A DNA stretch of 64,000 nt, from assembly GCA_030847615.1 (NCBI GenBank), contig JAUMIR010000004.1, positions 98,222,001 through 98,286,000 on the forward strand, in the 5' to 3' direction. Every line of letters starts with the position of its first letter. The first letter of the stretch is position 1. A program made the translations under genes and the position numbers. The stretch is from Gambelia wislizenii (lineage: Eukaryota > Chordata > Lepidosauria > Squamata > Crotaphytidae). The notes beneath the pieces were generated by a model. It was not told the origin of the DNA. It did no database searches and worked only from the letters and a program-made list of their open reading frames with translations. Shown piece after piece: positions 1 through 11,511 of this stretch.

Positions 1-424
1 CAATGAATGGAACTTGTAATTTGCCCATCACTTTTTGGGGGAAGGCATAGAGCTTCTTGGCCCAACTAGGCTGCACCTTGGACACTGCCAGGGATCCCCA
101 GTCATTGCAGATCATTCACATAACGGCGGCTGGGACTGGCATCTCTAACACTGTTGGCTGCGAATCAGGGAAAAATTCACCAGAGATCTCAGGGAGATCT
201 GGATCCATTTGTGGCTACTGGGATGCAGGTAACTTGAGTCCCAGTGTCCTAACCGCCTTCCTCAACAAAACAGGAAAATCTTCAGTGTTGAAATGGCAGG
301 TGGATGTACGCGGTGCGTCGCCCGCATCTTCCATCTCCTCTGCTGAGAGCTCCCCCTTTCAGGTTGGAGTGGCCATGTGAGTCAGCCCCCTCCCCTTCTG
401 AGGAGTGCTCAGATACTGGGTCCC
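1..424 (-). pseudogene. DIRS-like retrotransposon gag (ORF1) remnant, distal part
   Basis: On the minus strand this translates with breaks into a gag-like segment: an acidic start (GDPVSEHSSEGEGADSH near 390-430), a DFPVLLRKAVRTLGLKLP motif near 285-230, and W-A-K-K-L-Y-A-F-P near the left edge. The combination 'LLRKAVRTLGL ... W.KKLYAFP' resembles ORF1 of DIRS-type tyrosine-recombinase retrotransposons in lower vertebrates, as I remember them. Stops and a frameshift show it is dead. It continues beyond the left edge. Family assignment is tentative; another LTR-type gag is possible. Confidence 0.4.
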
Positions 425-440
425 CCTCATCCTGCTGGAC

Positions 441-1146
441 CTCCTCATAGAATCATAGAATCATAGAATTGTAGAATTGGAAGAGACCACAAGGGCCATC
501 CAGTCCAACCCCCTGCCATGCAGGAAATCTTGATCAAAGCATCCCCGACAGATGGCAATCCAGCCTCTGTTTAAAGACCTCCAAGGAAGAAGACCCCACC
601 ATGCTCCAGGTGCCTAACAATTAGATGAGGGCTCATCAGGATGTCAAAAGCCATAGCATGATCGCAAACTTGTAAGCAAATTTTCAACACCTCCAGAACT
701 TTTTTATCAGGTGAACAGTGAACAAAACAAGGCTGGGGGAGAAAGCTAAGCAAAATGTTGATGCCCCAAACTCGGTTTGTTAATAGCCTTAAAACAGAGC
801 ATAGAAGTATGTGGGCATAATTATATTAGTATCACTAGATGCAGCAAGACTGACTACAGAATGCAACGGTCCTTGTACAAGGAAATAGGAATGATTCTTC
901 TCTCATTCTCTGAAAATATAGGGCCTTCTAAAATAAATCATCAGGCCCTAATAAGAACACAATGATCCTTTGAAAGGCTGAAAACAGAAATTAAGTGAAA
1001 CATGGTAGTCTTTTTATTAGCAAAACTGGAGATTAACTGTAGGTGGTGCACTAGGTACAGAGACAACCGAACCACATTTGGAAATATCGGTGTTTGGACA
1101 GTATGTTTTGCTGCTCTTAATCATCACAGAAGGACAAAACTTGTAT
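441..1146 (-). mobile_element. CR1 LINE insertion (antisense) with 16-bp target duplication
   Basis: The first about 170 bases carry the CR1 3' end in antisense: the repeated 'atagaatc' octamer-like tail, then 'ttggaagagaccacaagggccatccagtccaacc' in shorter recognisable pieces. A perfect 16-bp direct repeat, cctcatcctgctggac, flanks the whole segment (425-440 and 1147-1162), and the flanking minus-strand reading frame resumes across the junction. The part from about 620 to 1146 is not recognised and may be divergent CR1 or a second insertion. Confidence 0.6.
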
Positions 1147-1162
1147 CCTCATCCTGCTGGAC

Positions 1163-2100
1163 TCTTACGCGCTTTCGAGTGGGGGGCGTTCGGTCTCTGT
1201 ATCTGACTCCGAGGCCCACTCCCCATCCTCTTCATTGCTCAGGGGTCTGGATGGTCCCGCCGGCAATAGCACATGCGAACTGCTGGCTCAGTTTGGGCCA
1301 GGCACTTCTGTGGTTCTCCCTCCCTCCCCCTGCAGCAGCCTTGTGGGTGCCTGGCTGCCTGGGTCCTATTTTCTCCACCCGGCCACCCCTCTTCTCCTGT
1401 GGGGCTCCCCTCTTCTGAGGCCCATGGGTGGTTGGCGTGGACAGCCTGGGCACTGGTGGTGGGAGAGGGAGGTTCGGGAGGAGAGCAGTGGCCTGGGTCC
1501 TCCCCAGCTGAGGCACACCCCTTGGAGGAGCTCGGTGAGGCCCAGCAGGCCAGGCTGGATTAGGCTTGCCGCCAGCCAGCCCACCACTTCCCTGGCCAGG
1601 AAGTCTTGCAACCAGGCTGGAACAGCCGGTGTCGCTCCCTCCCCCACCGCCCCGTCCCCAAGGGTCCTGTAGAGACTCATGTGTGCCACTAGTGATGGTG
1701 GCGGATGGGGACCGGCTCCTTTGTCATGGACAGGGGGCTGGTCAGGTGGCTCCAACGCAGCAGAGAGCACCCCATTCCCGAGGGCGCTCTGTGCCTCCTC
1801 CTCCTGAAGGGGCCATGTGGTGTCCTCCTCCTCCCGGCTGGCTCCTACCCCATTCTGGTGGTGCGAAACCGGGTCGCAAGTGGCAGCAGTTGAGGCATGG
1901 GTCTTCTCCCCCTTCTTCAACCTCTTCTTGCCACCACTGCTCTTGCCATTGTTGCTGCTGGCTTTGTTGTTGCTGCTGCTGCTGCTGCTCTGGTTTCTCC
2001 CTCCACTGGCCTTTCTTCTATTTTTTTTTAAGAGACAAAGGAGCCCAAGATGGCACTGGCCACATGGAGAGAGGAAAAAATAGAGCACACAAAACAAAAG
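1163..2100 (-). pseudogene. GC-rich retroelement ORF remnant with poly-Ser tract (possible DIRS-like ORF1 N-terminal part)
   Basis: A long open minus-strand frame covers 1366-2097. It encodes a Lys/Ser-rich N-terminal part (SSSSSSNNKASSNNGKSSGG, produced by CTG/GTT repeats at about 1950-1990) and then Pro/Glu-rich, low-complexity sequence with a helix-like segment WLQDFLAREVVGWLAASL. It lies directly 5' of the gag-like remnant at 1-424 on the same strand once the CR1 insertion is removed, so I read it as the upstream part of the same retroelement ORF1. Composition differs sharply from the AT-rich surroundings. I recognise no firm domain. Plus-strand ORFs here are shadows. Confidence 0.35.
1969..1990 (+). 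repeat. (CTG)n microsatellite
   Basis: About seven CTG/TGC triplets in a run, embedded in a longer imperfect TTG/CTG tract. It encodes the poly-Ser run in the minus-strand ORF. Confidence 0.8.
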
Positions 2101-3635
2101 ACATCCTACCAGGAGTGTAGGCAGGAAACAGACTGGCCAGCTGGGGGTCGTCCCTCTCAGATGACCTCACCGGTGGGCAGTACAAAGAAGCCTTATTTCC
2201 TGCCTACTAGGAGCAAGTGGGGAGGGACTACCCAAGTTGTCGGCTGCTCTGTAGCCCTCCCCACTGGGAAACATAATTTTTCCGAAAATGCACTAAAAAA
2301 ACTCCATCCAAAAACATTCCCCTCCTCTCTTACTAGCCTTTTCAAGAGATAAGTATCAATTAACTTCAGTTTAGACTAAAAAGAACATGTTATCTGTGAC
2401 TTCTAGCCAAATAATGGGCTTAGGCTGAATCCACACCTGCAAAATAATTCAGCTCCAGCACGCAGTATCCTGCCCCAGTTTGACCTCATAAATGAGTTTC
2501 GTAAGCCACACAGTTCCCTCACCCTAAAGTCCACCTTGGGTCCCATTTTGGGAGAAAGGTAACATATAAATAAATAAATAAATAAATAATAAAACAAATA
2601 AGTCACCTCAGCACAAAAGGACATTTCTATATATCCACATGTCCAATGCAACAGATAATTTTAGATCACACAATGGTAATGGCTGCCTTGTTTTCCCCCC
2701 CAGCATGCATGTAGATATCAACCAATAGCCTTTCTTGTTTTCTTGTCATCCTTACTGCCCATCTGCACTCTCACTGGATGGCTCCCTTGCCTGGGAGAAT
2801 TAAACATTTACAGAAATGTTCTTTTAAAAAAGAAGGAGGGACAGAGAAGGGAGGAGCTAGTGAGATGGAAAGAGTTAAAAAGAGATTTTTTCCATTCCCA
2901 CTGCCATCTCCCCCTCTGCTTTCACCCATTTGTCCCTAGCCAACACCACTGTTTCTCTTTTTTGTTTTCCCCACCCTGCCACTCCATCCGCCATCATCCT
3001 TCTCATCCTTTTCTCTTCTGACCTTTGCGAGCTTTCTTGGGGCTGCTGCTGGTGAAGCTGCTGCATATCAACAGCAAAATTGGCAACGCCACACTTGCTG
3101 AATGCCAAGATAACCCTCCCACTGGCTCCTGTCCCACCTTCCAACCACTTCAACACCCCAATTCCATCCCATCCAATTTGGGACACAAGGCACGCATTTT
3201 TAAAAGCTGTTTTTTTTCCTAGAAACTGTGGAGTAAAAAGGGTATTTTTAAAAAATGCTTTAAAGCCCTTGGGTGTGAAAAAGAAGTGCTTTCACTTCGA
3301 AACTGAAGGAATGTCATGTGTTCAAACAGCACCAGGATCAATGTGATGAGGTTGCTTTAAGAACTGGCTATTTTGGGTACAGTTGCAGCTGGATGGCTAG
3401 GCAACAGGCTCAGCAAATGAAGAGTAAAACCCAGCCCAGTGGCATGAGATGGTGTCGTAATGGCCATCCAAGGATTTCTGCTGCCTGAAGTCCCAGGTTG
3501 GCCCTTTTTCCATCCCAAACCCAGGGGATTCCTCTTCATTTGCCACCACTCACTGACTCTACAATTTCCTGTATGATCTTTTCCATGTCCAGGCAGTGAG
3601 ACTAGACGTGCTGGGTTAAAGAACAATAATAACTC
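2101..3635. other. RAB3B intron 2 stretch, unassigned
   Basis: No exon or clear element seen. It contains an (ATAA)n run at about 2565-2590 and an isolated duplicate-like phrase 'gaagtgctttcacttcgaaactg' that recurs at about 7948-7970, suggesting an unrecognised repeat family. Confidence 0.4.
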
Positions 3636-3639
3636 TTTT

Positions 3640-4290
3640 CTCTACTCTAGAGAAGGTTCTCGATAGCTGACCAAAAGCAGGTGATTCGAGGCAAGGTTAG
3701 GAAATAACAGAAGCTTTTATTTCAGTCTTTGGAGTCTATGTTGCTAAAAAGGGTAAAACATTATTAGGTTCAACTTAAGACTTATGCAGTTTGCATTCAT
3801 TCAGAGCAGTTACAAATAAAACCATAAATCTAACGCAATCTAACTACACATTCCCAAACTATTACATGCAGATTAATTTACAGTCTCTGTAGATGGAATT
3901 CAGAGTCTTTTGGATCCTTTTGGAGGCCTTTGGGTAAGGTTGGCTTCCCCCCAACCCTTTGGTATCACAGATTGTCTTTTCTGGGTATTTCATGGTTGTG
4001 TAGGCCATCTGGCTCCAGAGCTAGGCCATGGGGGTCAGAGTCCATCTTAGCTAGCTCCATCTAGGTGGCCATGTGCTCAGCCAGTCGGACTCAGAATAAA
4101 GGAAAGATCAGAACTTTTAAAAGTCCTTCTTCTTGATTTCTGATTGGCTCTGCCAGTGCCCAATCAGAGTGGCTATCTAGTCAGGTGAGGTGACATCATG
4201 TTTATTTAATGAGGTTCACCCACCTACTTCCCATTTCCAAATAAGGAGTGGAAAAAGTATCCATGATGCTACCTATAGGTCATCATGACA
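3640..4290 (-). mobile_element. Candidate 3' LTR of the gypsy element
   Basis: Read on the minus strand, a purine-rich tract (gatttgggggg, 4291-4303) is followed at 4290 by TGTCATGATG, a plausible LTR 5' end. Inside is an AATAAA-type poly(A) signal (aataaaagctt, near 3712-3722). It lies immediately 3' of the RNase H remnant, where a 3' LTR should be. The downstream boundary near 3640 is approximate and no partner 5' LTR was recognised. Confidence 0.45.
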
Positions 4291-4417
4291 TGCCCCCCAA
4301 ATCTCAGACAGTCTGGAACGCTGAAAGAAGGACCAGACTGGCTGGGATTTCCACGTGTTAGCTGAAGGGAAAGGGGAAAAAAGGTTAACATGTAAGCACA
4401 ACAACAATACAGTGAAA

Positions 4418-5260
4418 TCATAGGCATAGACAGTACATAACAGCACCCTCCCTACCCTCCCACCAGTCCTTTGCGTGAGAGGGAGACAAAAGCCACATCA
4501 GAGGTGCCTGAAACATACTGAAGATCAAGGTCAAAGTCATGCAGGTCAAAATCAAGGTCATGCAGGAATGAGGTTCCTGGAGTAACTTGTCAGTTGCTCC
4601 TTGAATCGCGTGGAGCCCACGTAGAGCGGCACGGTCAGTCTGAAGAGTGAAGCATTGATCCCAGACGTACGGTCTCAGCTTGTCCAGTGTGTAGACAATG
4701 GTGTAGTAGTTCTTCCCCAGGATGGACCAAGTCGTCTCCCCGACATCCAACTCTTGGGCAAGGAACAGGACGCGATGCGAGATGCCATCCAAACAGGCTT
4801 GCATCCCCACTGCACCAACTTCCCTGTCAGAAGCATCTGGAGCCACAATGAGCAACTTGTTGAAGTCTGGTGCCAACCGGACTGGTTCGGCGGTGAGAGC
4901 ACATCTGAAGTGGTTGAAAGCTTCCTGACAATCCGTGGTCCACTGTATCAGGTTAGGTATCTTGGATCCAGGCAAATTGGTAAGTGGAGCCGCTGCTTGG
5001 CGGTACCGAGGCCCGAGCCTCCGGTAGTCTTCTGCCTGACCGAGGAAGAACTGCATGGACTTCCTGGTGCGCAGAGTAGGCCAAGCCTGGCTAGCTTCCA
5101 CTGTCACTCACAATGGGGGGATGGTCTCCTGAGCCACCCCATGGTCAAGGTAAGTCACTCTGTCCAGCAGCCGCTGGCACTGCCTTGCCTTGGCAGTTGT
5201 ACTGGCATCTTGGATCCAATGAAAGATTGTCTCTAGGTGATGCAGGTGATCACCCCAGTC
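4418..5260 (-). pseudogene. Gypsy RT C-terminal part and RNase H remnant
   Basis: The minus strand shows the end of a Ty3/gypsy reverse transcriptase (DDWGDHLHHLETIF; VTYLDHGV near 5250-5130), then the connector FFLGQAEDYRRLGPRYRQAA (the family's FLG..GYYRRF block), then an RNase H start with D-A-S-D (PDASDREVGAVGMQ, about 4830). YTLDKLRPYVWDQCFTLQTD follows at about 4700-4640. Several stops and frameshifts separate the blocks, including a stop just before VTVEASQ, so it is inactive. Confidence 0.8.
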
Positions 5261-5261
5261 A

Positions 5262-5702
5262 TCAGGGAAGATATCGATGACTACTAAGGAGGCATTCGCT
5301 CCGTCCCCCCCCAGCCCGCATCAGAGAGGGCTCCAGTCCCTCGAACGGTGTGGGTGGTAAGCGAAGGCTGAAAGGAAGAACAAGGAAGTTGACTGGGTCC
5401 AGCTGGGTCATGCATGCCCTGCTGTGGATGGACCCTACGGTGAAAGCCAACTGCCAAAAACCTATGGGCAAAACCACCAAGAAGAAACATAGACAGAGTC
5501 CCCAAGTCTTGAAGAATTCTTCTGCATGCAGCATGGGGAAATAGTCAGGGTCCACCTCCTCCTCCAAGACCTGCAGCCCCACAGGTGACACACATGTGGG
5601 CTGCTCTGGAGACAGCCCTCTGCCATCCGCAGCCATCACATGTTGAGGATGAGCGAGGAGACCTGGAGCAGATGAGAACAATGAAGCAGCTGTGGCTGCC
5701 AA
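5262..5702 (-). pseudogene. Gypsy reverse transcriptase N-terminal remnant
   Basis: This minus-strand frame aligns by eye with the first half of gypsy RT: LFSSAPGLLAH (the 'F...PG' lead-in), LEEEVD, HAEEFFKTWG (the primer-grip-side helix), GFWQLAF, and FLVLPFSLRLPPTPFEGLEP (the 'LPFGL..AP.TFQ' block). The catalytic YxDD is degraded. It sits between the integrase remnant (5' side) and the RT-end/RNase H remnant (3' side) on the same strand, so the pol order here is INT-RT-RH. Confidence 0.65.
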
Positions 5703-5725
5703 CTGGGTGAAGTGCTGCGGACATC

Positions 5726-6660
5726 TCAGGTTAAGGTCAGAAGGGGCGCCACTTCCACCAGGCCCCCACCTTCCAGGCGGGTATCGCCGGCATTGCCTAG
5801 GCCTCCTTCTGCTTCCGCTTCCGAGAGTGGAAGCTCCATGAAATACTGGGGTCTCTGGAAGAGCATTTGCTGGGAGGTCATCTGGTACCTCATTTGGCTG
5901 GTCTCAAGCACTGGAAACGGGGCAAGACATGGCACAGTCCCAAGCTGTTCTGAGGCTGTGTCTACACCTCCCCATGACATTTCCGTCTCGGCAGATGGGA
6001 TCAGCTGGGTTACTGCCACTGGATCTCCCGGTCTGAAAGAACAATTCCTGGCACTCTGGTTGTGCCAGGGGTTCTGTTGCTGTTGAGCTAGTGGGAGGTT
6101 CTCATTTGCAGCCACCCAAGTTGCCCTGGGCGTCTCCTGCCATGCAGAAGACAAATCTCCTTCCCACTGGCGCTGTACTAACTGTAATGGCCATGCAACC
6201 TCATGGCCTTGCCCCAACTCAGAAGGTAAAAGGGATAAACTGGGATGTGGGACAGCTCTGCAAACAGACAAGAAGTGCAGTAGCATCAAGCCCCAGTCAT
6301 TAGAGAAGGAAGTCACAAACTTCAGGATCCGTATGTCAGTCAGCAGGGAATCAAAGGCTTTGGCTGAGCCATTCCCTGGTGTAGCTTCAGGCCACAGGGT
6401 GGAAAAGTCCACAAAAGTCATGAGAACATGTTGTTCTCTCGCACCCTTGTGAGGGTGGAATCCCAAAACATCCACAGCCACTCTATGGAATGGGACCTCA
6501 ATGCTGGGAAGTAGTTGGAGGGGGACTTGAGTCAGATCCCTGTGCTTCCCCTCCACCAAGGGACTCTCACAGGACCGGACAGACTCAGTGATAGCAGTGC
6601 CCACCCCCTCCCAGGAACAAAACTTCCCTATCCATTTCATGGCATGACGCACTCCAGTCT
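5726..6660 (-). pseudogene. Gypsy integrase remnant, upstream of RT
   Basis: Integrase core: VPFHRVAVDVLGFHPHKG then QHVLMTFVDFSTLWPEATP (about 6510-6370) is the 'F.RI.MD..G ... LV.VDY.TR.PEA.P' block with the first catalytic Asp. The second catalytic region (SNDWGLMLLHFLSVCRAV) is degraded. A C-terminal FRPGDPVAV (about 6030) matches the integrase GPY-type domain start. The order integrase before RT is unusual for Ty3/gypsy and fits the Gmr1-like group known from deuterostomes. The 5' part of the element (protease, gag, 5' LTR) is not recognised upstream of 6660. Confidence 0.7.
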
Positions 6661-7088
6661 GTCCAGGGGAGTTTAAAAAAACAGAGATTAAGTTTTGACA
6701 GTTGATCTTCAGTGAGATTCCAGTTAGAGAGTGACTAAAATGGAATAGAGAGAGTTCAGAGTGCTAAAGAGGAGACCCAGAGAGTTCTGTATTAAGGAAG
6801 GAAGCTAGATAAAGAGTTGCTATAGTCTGTCATGTGACGGATTTTTCTTTAACAATACTGAACTTGAAGTGAACTTGTATATGATACCTTATTTCTATCG
6901 GTCCTTTAAAACATGTTACTGTTTCCTTGCTTTTTGCATTAAGAAAAGCCCTCATCCCAGTGGAATGCTTCACTTAAACCTTGGCAAAGCATTTGCAAAA
7001 ATTTCCTATTTCCGTCATTAATAAAGTAGTTTGAAACACTTAAAAAAGTTACTGTTTGTTTATTATAGCTTCTGATTGACTGAATTTT
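6661..7088 (+). other. Unassigned stretch with a poly(A)-like signal
   Basis: No coding or known repeat recognised. The phrase 'gtcattaataaa' near 7013 recurs near 8392 with similar flanks, suggesting two ends of one unclassified element with a plus-strand AATAAA. Confidence 0.3.
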
Positions 7089-7089
7089 A

Positions 7090-7721
7090 GGGCTTGTCTA
7101 TACAAAGTAAAAAAAATGTGGATTAGTGTGCAGTAACAACAATCCACAGCAGCTTTCACTTGTTTCCACATGGTTTTTTTTTTCAAGAATGCAGGTATGC
7201 AAAGCTATCAACATTGAATGTTCAAATGGGCATGCCTGCAAATCAAGATGGCGGGCGTGAGTGAATTACTCACATTTTTATTCTCACCAGCTGCTGCCAC
7301 CAAACAATATTAAAAAAAAAACAAAAAACAAATCCAAGATACGGAAGTGTGACCTTCCATTTAAGCAGGAAAAAAAGGTTATTTTGTCACCTCAGTGCAC
7401 AATCGCTACAGCAAAAATCCAACATGGCGGTTCCGGGTGCTGCCTTGCCAGCAAGTTCCGCACCCCCCCCCATGCATGTCTGACCAATCAGCTTTCCACT
7501 TCTGCTCTTATCAGGAAAACACAGCAGAGCAAATCGGTTGTCCCAATGAGTAGGAATGCGCATTTCCATTGCAGTTTTTAAAAAACTTCAGGAAAAGCTG
7601 CAAAGGCTTTTCTTGTGGAGTATATGGCATGTTTGCCCCCCCTTTTTTTCGAATACAGTGAAACAATACAGGGTCCCATTGGGACAAAAGGAGTATTTTC
7701 ACCATTTAGACAAGTCCTTAG
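7090..7721 (+). mobile_element. About 630-bp non-autonomous DNA transposon, copy 1
   Basis: Begins agggcttgtctatac and ends with a diverged inverse (atttagacaagtcct). The interior matches, in opposite orientation, the element at 44741-45383: shared are the 'aatcaagatggcgg' block, the 'ccaacatggcgg' block and the 'ccaatcagctttccacttctg' block. The terminal sequence resembles hAT-type non-autonomous elements of amniotes. ORFs inside are chance. Confidence 0.6.
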
Positions 7722-10024
7722 TCATTAAACAGAAGAAAGAAGAGGCTACCAAAAATACATAAACTGCTTTTGGAGGAACACTTGTGACCCAAGCTCTTAT
7801 ACACATAAAAGATAGTGGTAAAAGGGTGGAAATAGGGCAAAGTGTTAGTGTTAGTGATTCCACACTTCCAACCTTATGAGGCTGGAAGTACAGAATCAAC
7901 CTAGGTGTGAAAGAGGGACATCACACTCCACACAGGTATGGAGAAGAAGTGCTTTCACTTTGTAACTGGAGGAATGTCATGTGTTCAAACAGAACTGGCA
8001 TCAAGGTGTTAGGCCCTGCTTGCATGGCCTAGCAAAAAAATTGGTTCAGGCTGCATTTGACACTCTAGGCCCTGTTTACCTATAGTAGAATGGGTCAAGG
8101 AAAGGCTTCTCTCCACAGCTGGAGGGAGCGGGATGGATGAGAATGTCATCCTATGGCCAAGGAGATAAAAATGTTTCAATACATCCTGGCACCTGGTACG
8201 ATAATTGGCATGAGAAAATTTCTTTCTCCACCATGTTTTTGAAGATTCAGTAAGAAGAACACATATAAGGTGAAGGCATGGACTTTGCTTTACAGCAGTA
8301 TGCAACTCTGCATAGCTGGTTCATGTATGCATCTTCTTGCTTTCTATGTGTTTGATTGATGAGAACATGCCGATTTGCTTTTCTATCTGCTGTCATTAAT
8401 AAAATAGCCTTCTTTTTCAAGCCCAGAACTGGTGCATGGTCATTTTGCTTGCTTCATATCCTGAAGCAAAAGAGGCCCCAAACCAGGGAGGTGCTACTAG
8501 TGTAACACAAGGTAAGGATGAATTATTTTACAGGTGTGGATTCAGCCTTAGATTCTATAATGTCATGAACATCAAGAGGATGGTGAGAGGTGTGGAAACA
8601 ATTAACAGAGAAAGTTCAAAGAAAGCATGATTTTAGGGCTTGATAACCTTTTGGGAGGGGCAGCATCCCTGAGAGTGGAGTAGCATCCCTCACTACTAAG
8701 AGATGACAACAAATTCAGATACTGACATGGGTTTTTTTTTCAAAACTACAGTATAAGATTTCTAGGTAGACCTGAGTCAAAGGTGCCCTCCTGTTCAAAC
8801 CATAACATACATGCACCCCACTTTACCTTCTCAACAAACCTGTGGTTGATTAGGCTGACAGCTGGTGACCAGCAAAAACACTGTGATGGTAAGAAGTTAT
8901 CTGTTCTTTGTTACTCCCACAACAATAAGCAATCAAACAAATGCACATAACCCAGTCTTGTTTTTCTGTGCAAAGTAGATATAATTGTCTTATTCTCACT
9001 TAAACTCCACATCCATTCATCTACTCTGGTTCCCTCCTGGTCTATGCAAAACATTATTCTCTGGCTGCTAGGCAACCTAAGCATACAGTAATGCTGTTTC
9101 CACCAGTTATGGGTTAGGCTACCTTAACTCAATTTTGTTTGGCTGTTTCATATTTAAATTAAAATGCACATTATGTCCACAAAGAAAAAAACTTCCCTTT
9201 TTTATCAGTAAGTATATCACTGAGAGGCCTGACCTGGCTGTCATGGAAGATTTTCAGGGGAGACGATTAAGGAAAATTATGAATTAGCTTATTTCAGTGC
9301 AATCAAAAACAAGTCAGGTCCAAAATGTCACTGACATTTAGTATTTACTTTTTGGTAGATCTGTACAGGTTTGCAATCCATAGCCTTTTGAGCTCAGATA
9401 ATTGTTTTTACAGTTCTTTGGATCTTGGCCATAATTGTGAAAATTTATTACTCAAGCTTTTAAACATTAAGGTGCTACAAAAAATTACCCTGAACAAGAA
9501 CTGGTGAGAGCAGTGGGGTGTTTTTGCAGCACATACACACGCACAAAGAAATATTAATCTCATCCAGAAAAAAACTGCAATATTTCAATACAGAAAATGT
9601 TGATTCAATTCTTTAAATAAAATAACCTTCAGGAATTAAAACATCTCTGAGTACAAAATTATGAAAAATGAATACATACATTACCACATATTCTTTTATA
9701 TCTTTGAGGCAGAAATGGCTATTTTTAACACAATAGGCAAAGGCACTTACAATACAGTACAACTGCAATACAATTGAAGCCATCAAAGTATATAATTTTT
9801 TAGGGCAGTTGTTTCCCCCACTCCCATATGCAGTCTAGGAGAAGTGGCAGGTATGTACAAACCCCAGTTCTTTTAACTAAGTCAGACAATGAAGTAAACA
9901 TAAAGTAAAAGAGAAGAAAAGAACAGGCCTAAGAACTGGACGATCATTGAATTGCTTTATTACTAATAACTTCATTTATCCCAAACAGATACCAAATAGC
10001 CAGGTTGCCATTGGTTTATTTAAA
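7722..10024. other. RAB3B intron 2 stretch, unassigned
   Basis: No exon recognised; in particular no match to the Rab3 DTAGQERYRTIT exon on the minus strand. Sequence is AT-rich with scattered low-complexity tracts. Confidence 0.4.
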
Positions 10025-10042
10025 ACAACAAAAGAACAATGT

Positions 10043-10486
10043 GAAGTCGAAGGCTTTCACGGCTGGCATCCATAGGTTTTCCGTGGTTTTTTTCCGGGCT
10101 GTGAGGCCGTGTTCTGGAAGAGTTTATTTCTGACGTTTTGCCTGCGTCTGTGGCATCTGTGGCTGGCATCTTCAGAGAATGGTTGGGTAGGAGTGGGGGG
10201 GGGGTTTATACACCGTGAGCCCCAGTTGGAGAGGATATGTACATTTGTGTATTTGAATGGCAAGGATGATTAGTGTCTGTTTGGCTAATGGTTCATTGTC
10301 TGCTGGAAATCACCCTGTCCCTGGGTGGAGTTCATTTGCATGTACTGAGTTTTTATTTTAGTGTTTTATTTTAGTGTTTTTATTTTAGTGTTTTTCAAGA
10401 CTGGTAGCCAGATTTTGTTTACTTTTAGGGTTTCGTCTTTCCTGTTTTTTCCTCACTGCTCAGAAAAGAAAAAAAACAGAAAACCT
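10043..10486 (-). mobile_element. Penelope-like element 3' end (5'-truncated) with 15-bp TSD
   Basis: Matches, in the same orientation, the element at 63130-63740 ('gaagtcgaaggctttca', 'gcatccataggtt', 'ctgacgttttgcctgc', 'ctggcatcttcagagaatg'). It lacks the coding end present there and stops inside the shared 'tagggtttc' region. A perfect 15-bp direct repeat, acaaaagaacaatgt, flanks it (10028-10042 and 10487-10501), showing a target-primed insertion. An internal 'ttttattttagtg' motif is triplicated at about 10351-10392. Confidence 0.65.
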
Positions 10487-10501
10487 ACAAAAGAACAATG
10501 T

Positions 10502-11505
10502 ATTCACTTGGTTTTATCAGCATTGACAGTATGTGACATTTTATATTAAAAAGAATCAATATATTTTGAAAGAAAAATCAGAATGACTGGATTTAGGTGT
10601 TTCAGTTATGTTTCTTGAACTGTAAATATGTGAAACAAATTTGACACCTTAAAAAATAAGAGCTAAATGCATTGTCAGGCCAAATTAGAGTAGAATCACT
10701 GAAACTATGGAACTTACATATGTGTTCACTTAAGTCCCATTAATTTAATGAGCCTAATCTGGTTAGGAATAACCCTTTGATTTAGCCTTATATTAACATC
10801 TATAGCTGCCTGGAGTAATTAAGGTCTTATATTAATTATTTATTTAGAAATGACATGGTAAATATTCTCTTTAATACAGTGGCTAATAGAAGTACAGTGC
10901 CTTGAAAGCACTGTAGATTGTTTACAATAAACATAGTTATATATCCTGATGTTTTTTCTCTGTATTTTGAAACTTCAACTGCAATTTCTTTCAGTGGGGG
11001 GAGAAATTAAATGGCAATTATGTTAGGTAAGAAATCATGAATAGTGGAATTATGGATAATAGAACCCTGATTGCTGTTAGTGACTTTTATTAATAGAATG
11101 TTGCGGAACTACAGATTTTAAAACAATTTCACTGTAGCCTGTAAAGTTGTAAAACAAATTTTCTTCTGAATTTCATTAGTCATAGTTCCACTGAAAGTGT
11201 TCGAAATGACAGGCAATCAATACTGAGTAGAGTCAGATGGAGATTAAAGGAACAGATCTTCTGCCAACCTTCAAAGTGCTGCTGGTTTTTGGTAGCCAGG
11301 ATGGGAGGTGAGTGTGGATTTGTATGCAGTGTTGCAAACATTGGGTTGGATTCAGTTTACTGAGACCAATAAGCCAAAGAAATCTATAGACATTTTATCA
11401 GTGTCATTTACATTCTATATGCAAGGCAGGAGGAGAAAACTGCTTATGAAGACTGCCTAGGCATCATGCTTCTCTTCTTGTCCACCTTAGTGGAAGTTTA
11501 ACTGG
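10502..11505. other. RAB3B intron 2 stretch, unassigned
   Basis: AT-rich intron without recognisable exon or repeat. Confidence 0.4.
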
Positions 11506-11511
11506 ATTCAA

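Noticed and set aside
1232..2120. Plus-strand proline-rich ORFs
   Set aside because: Shadows of the GC-rich minus-strand retroelement frame; no start context or domain.
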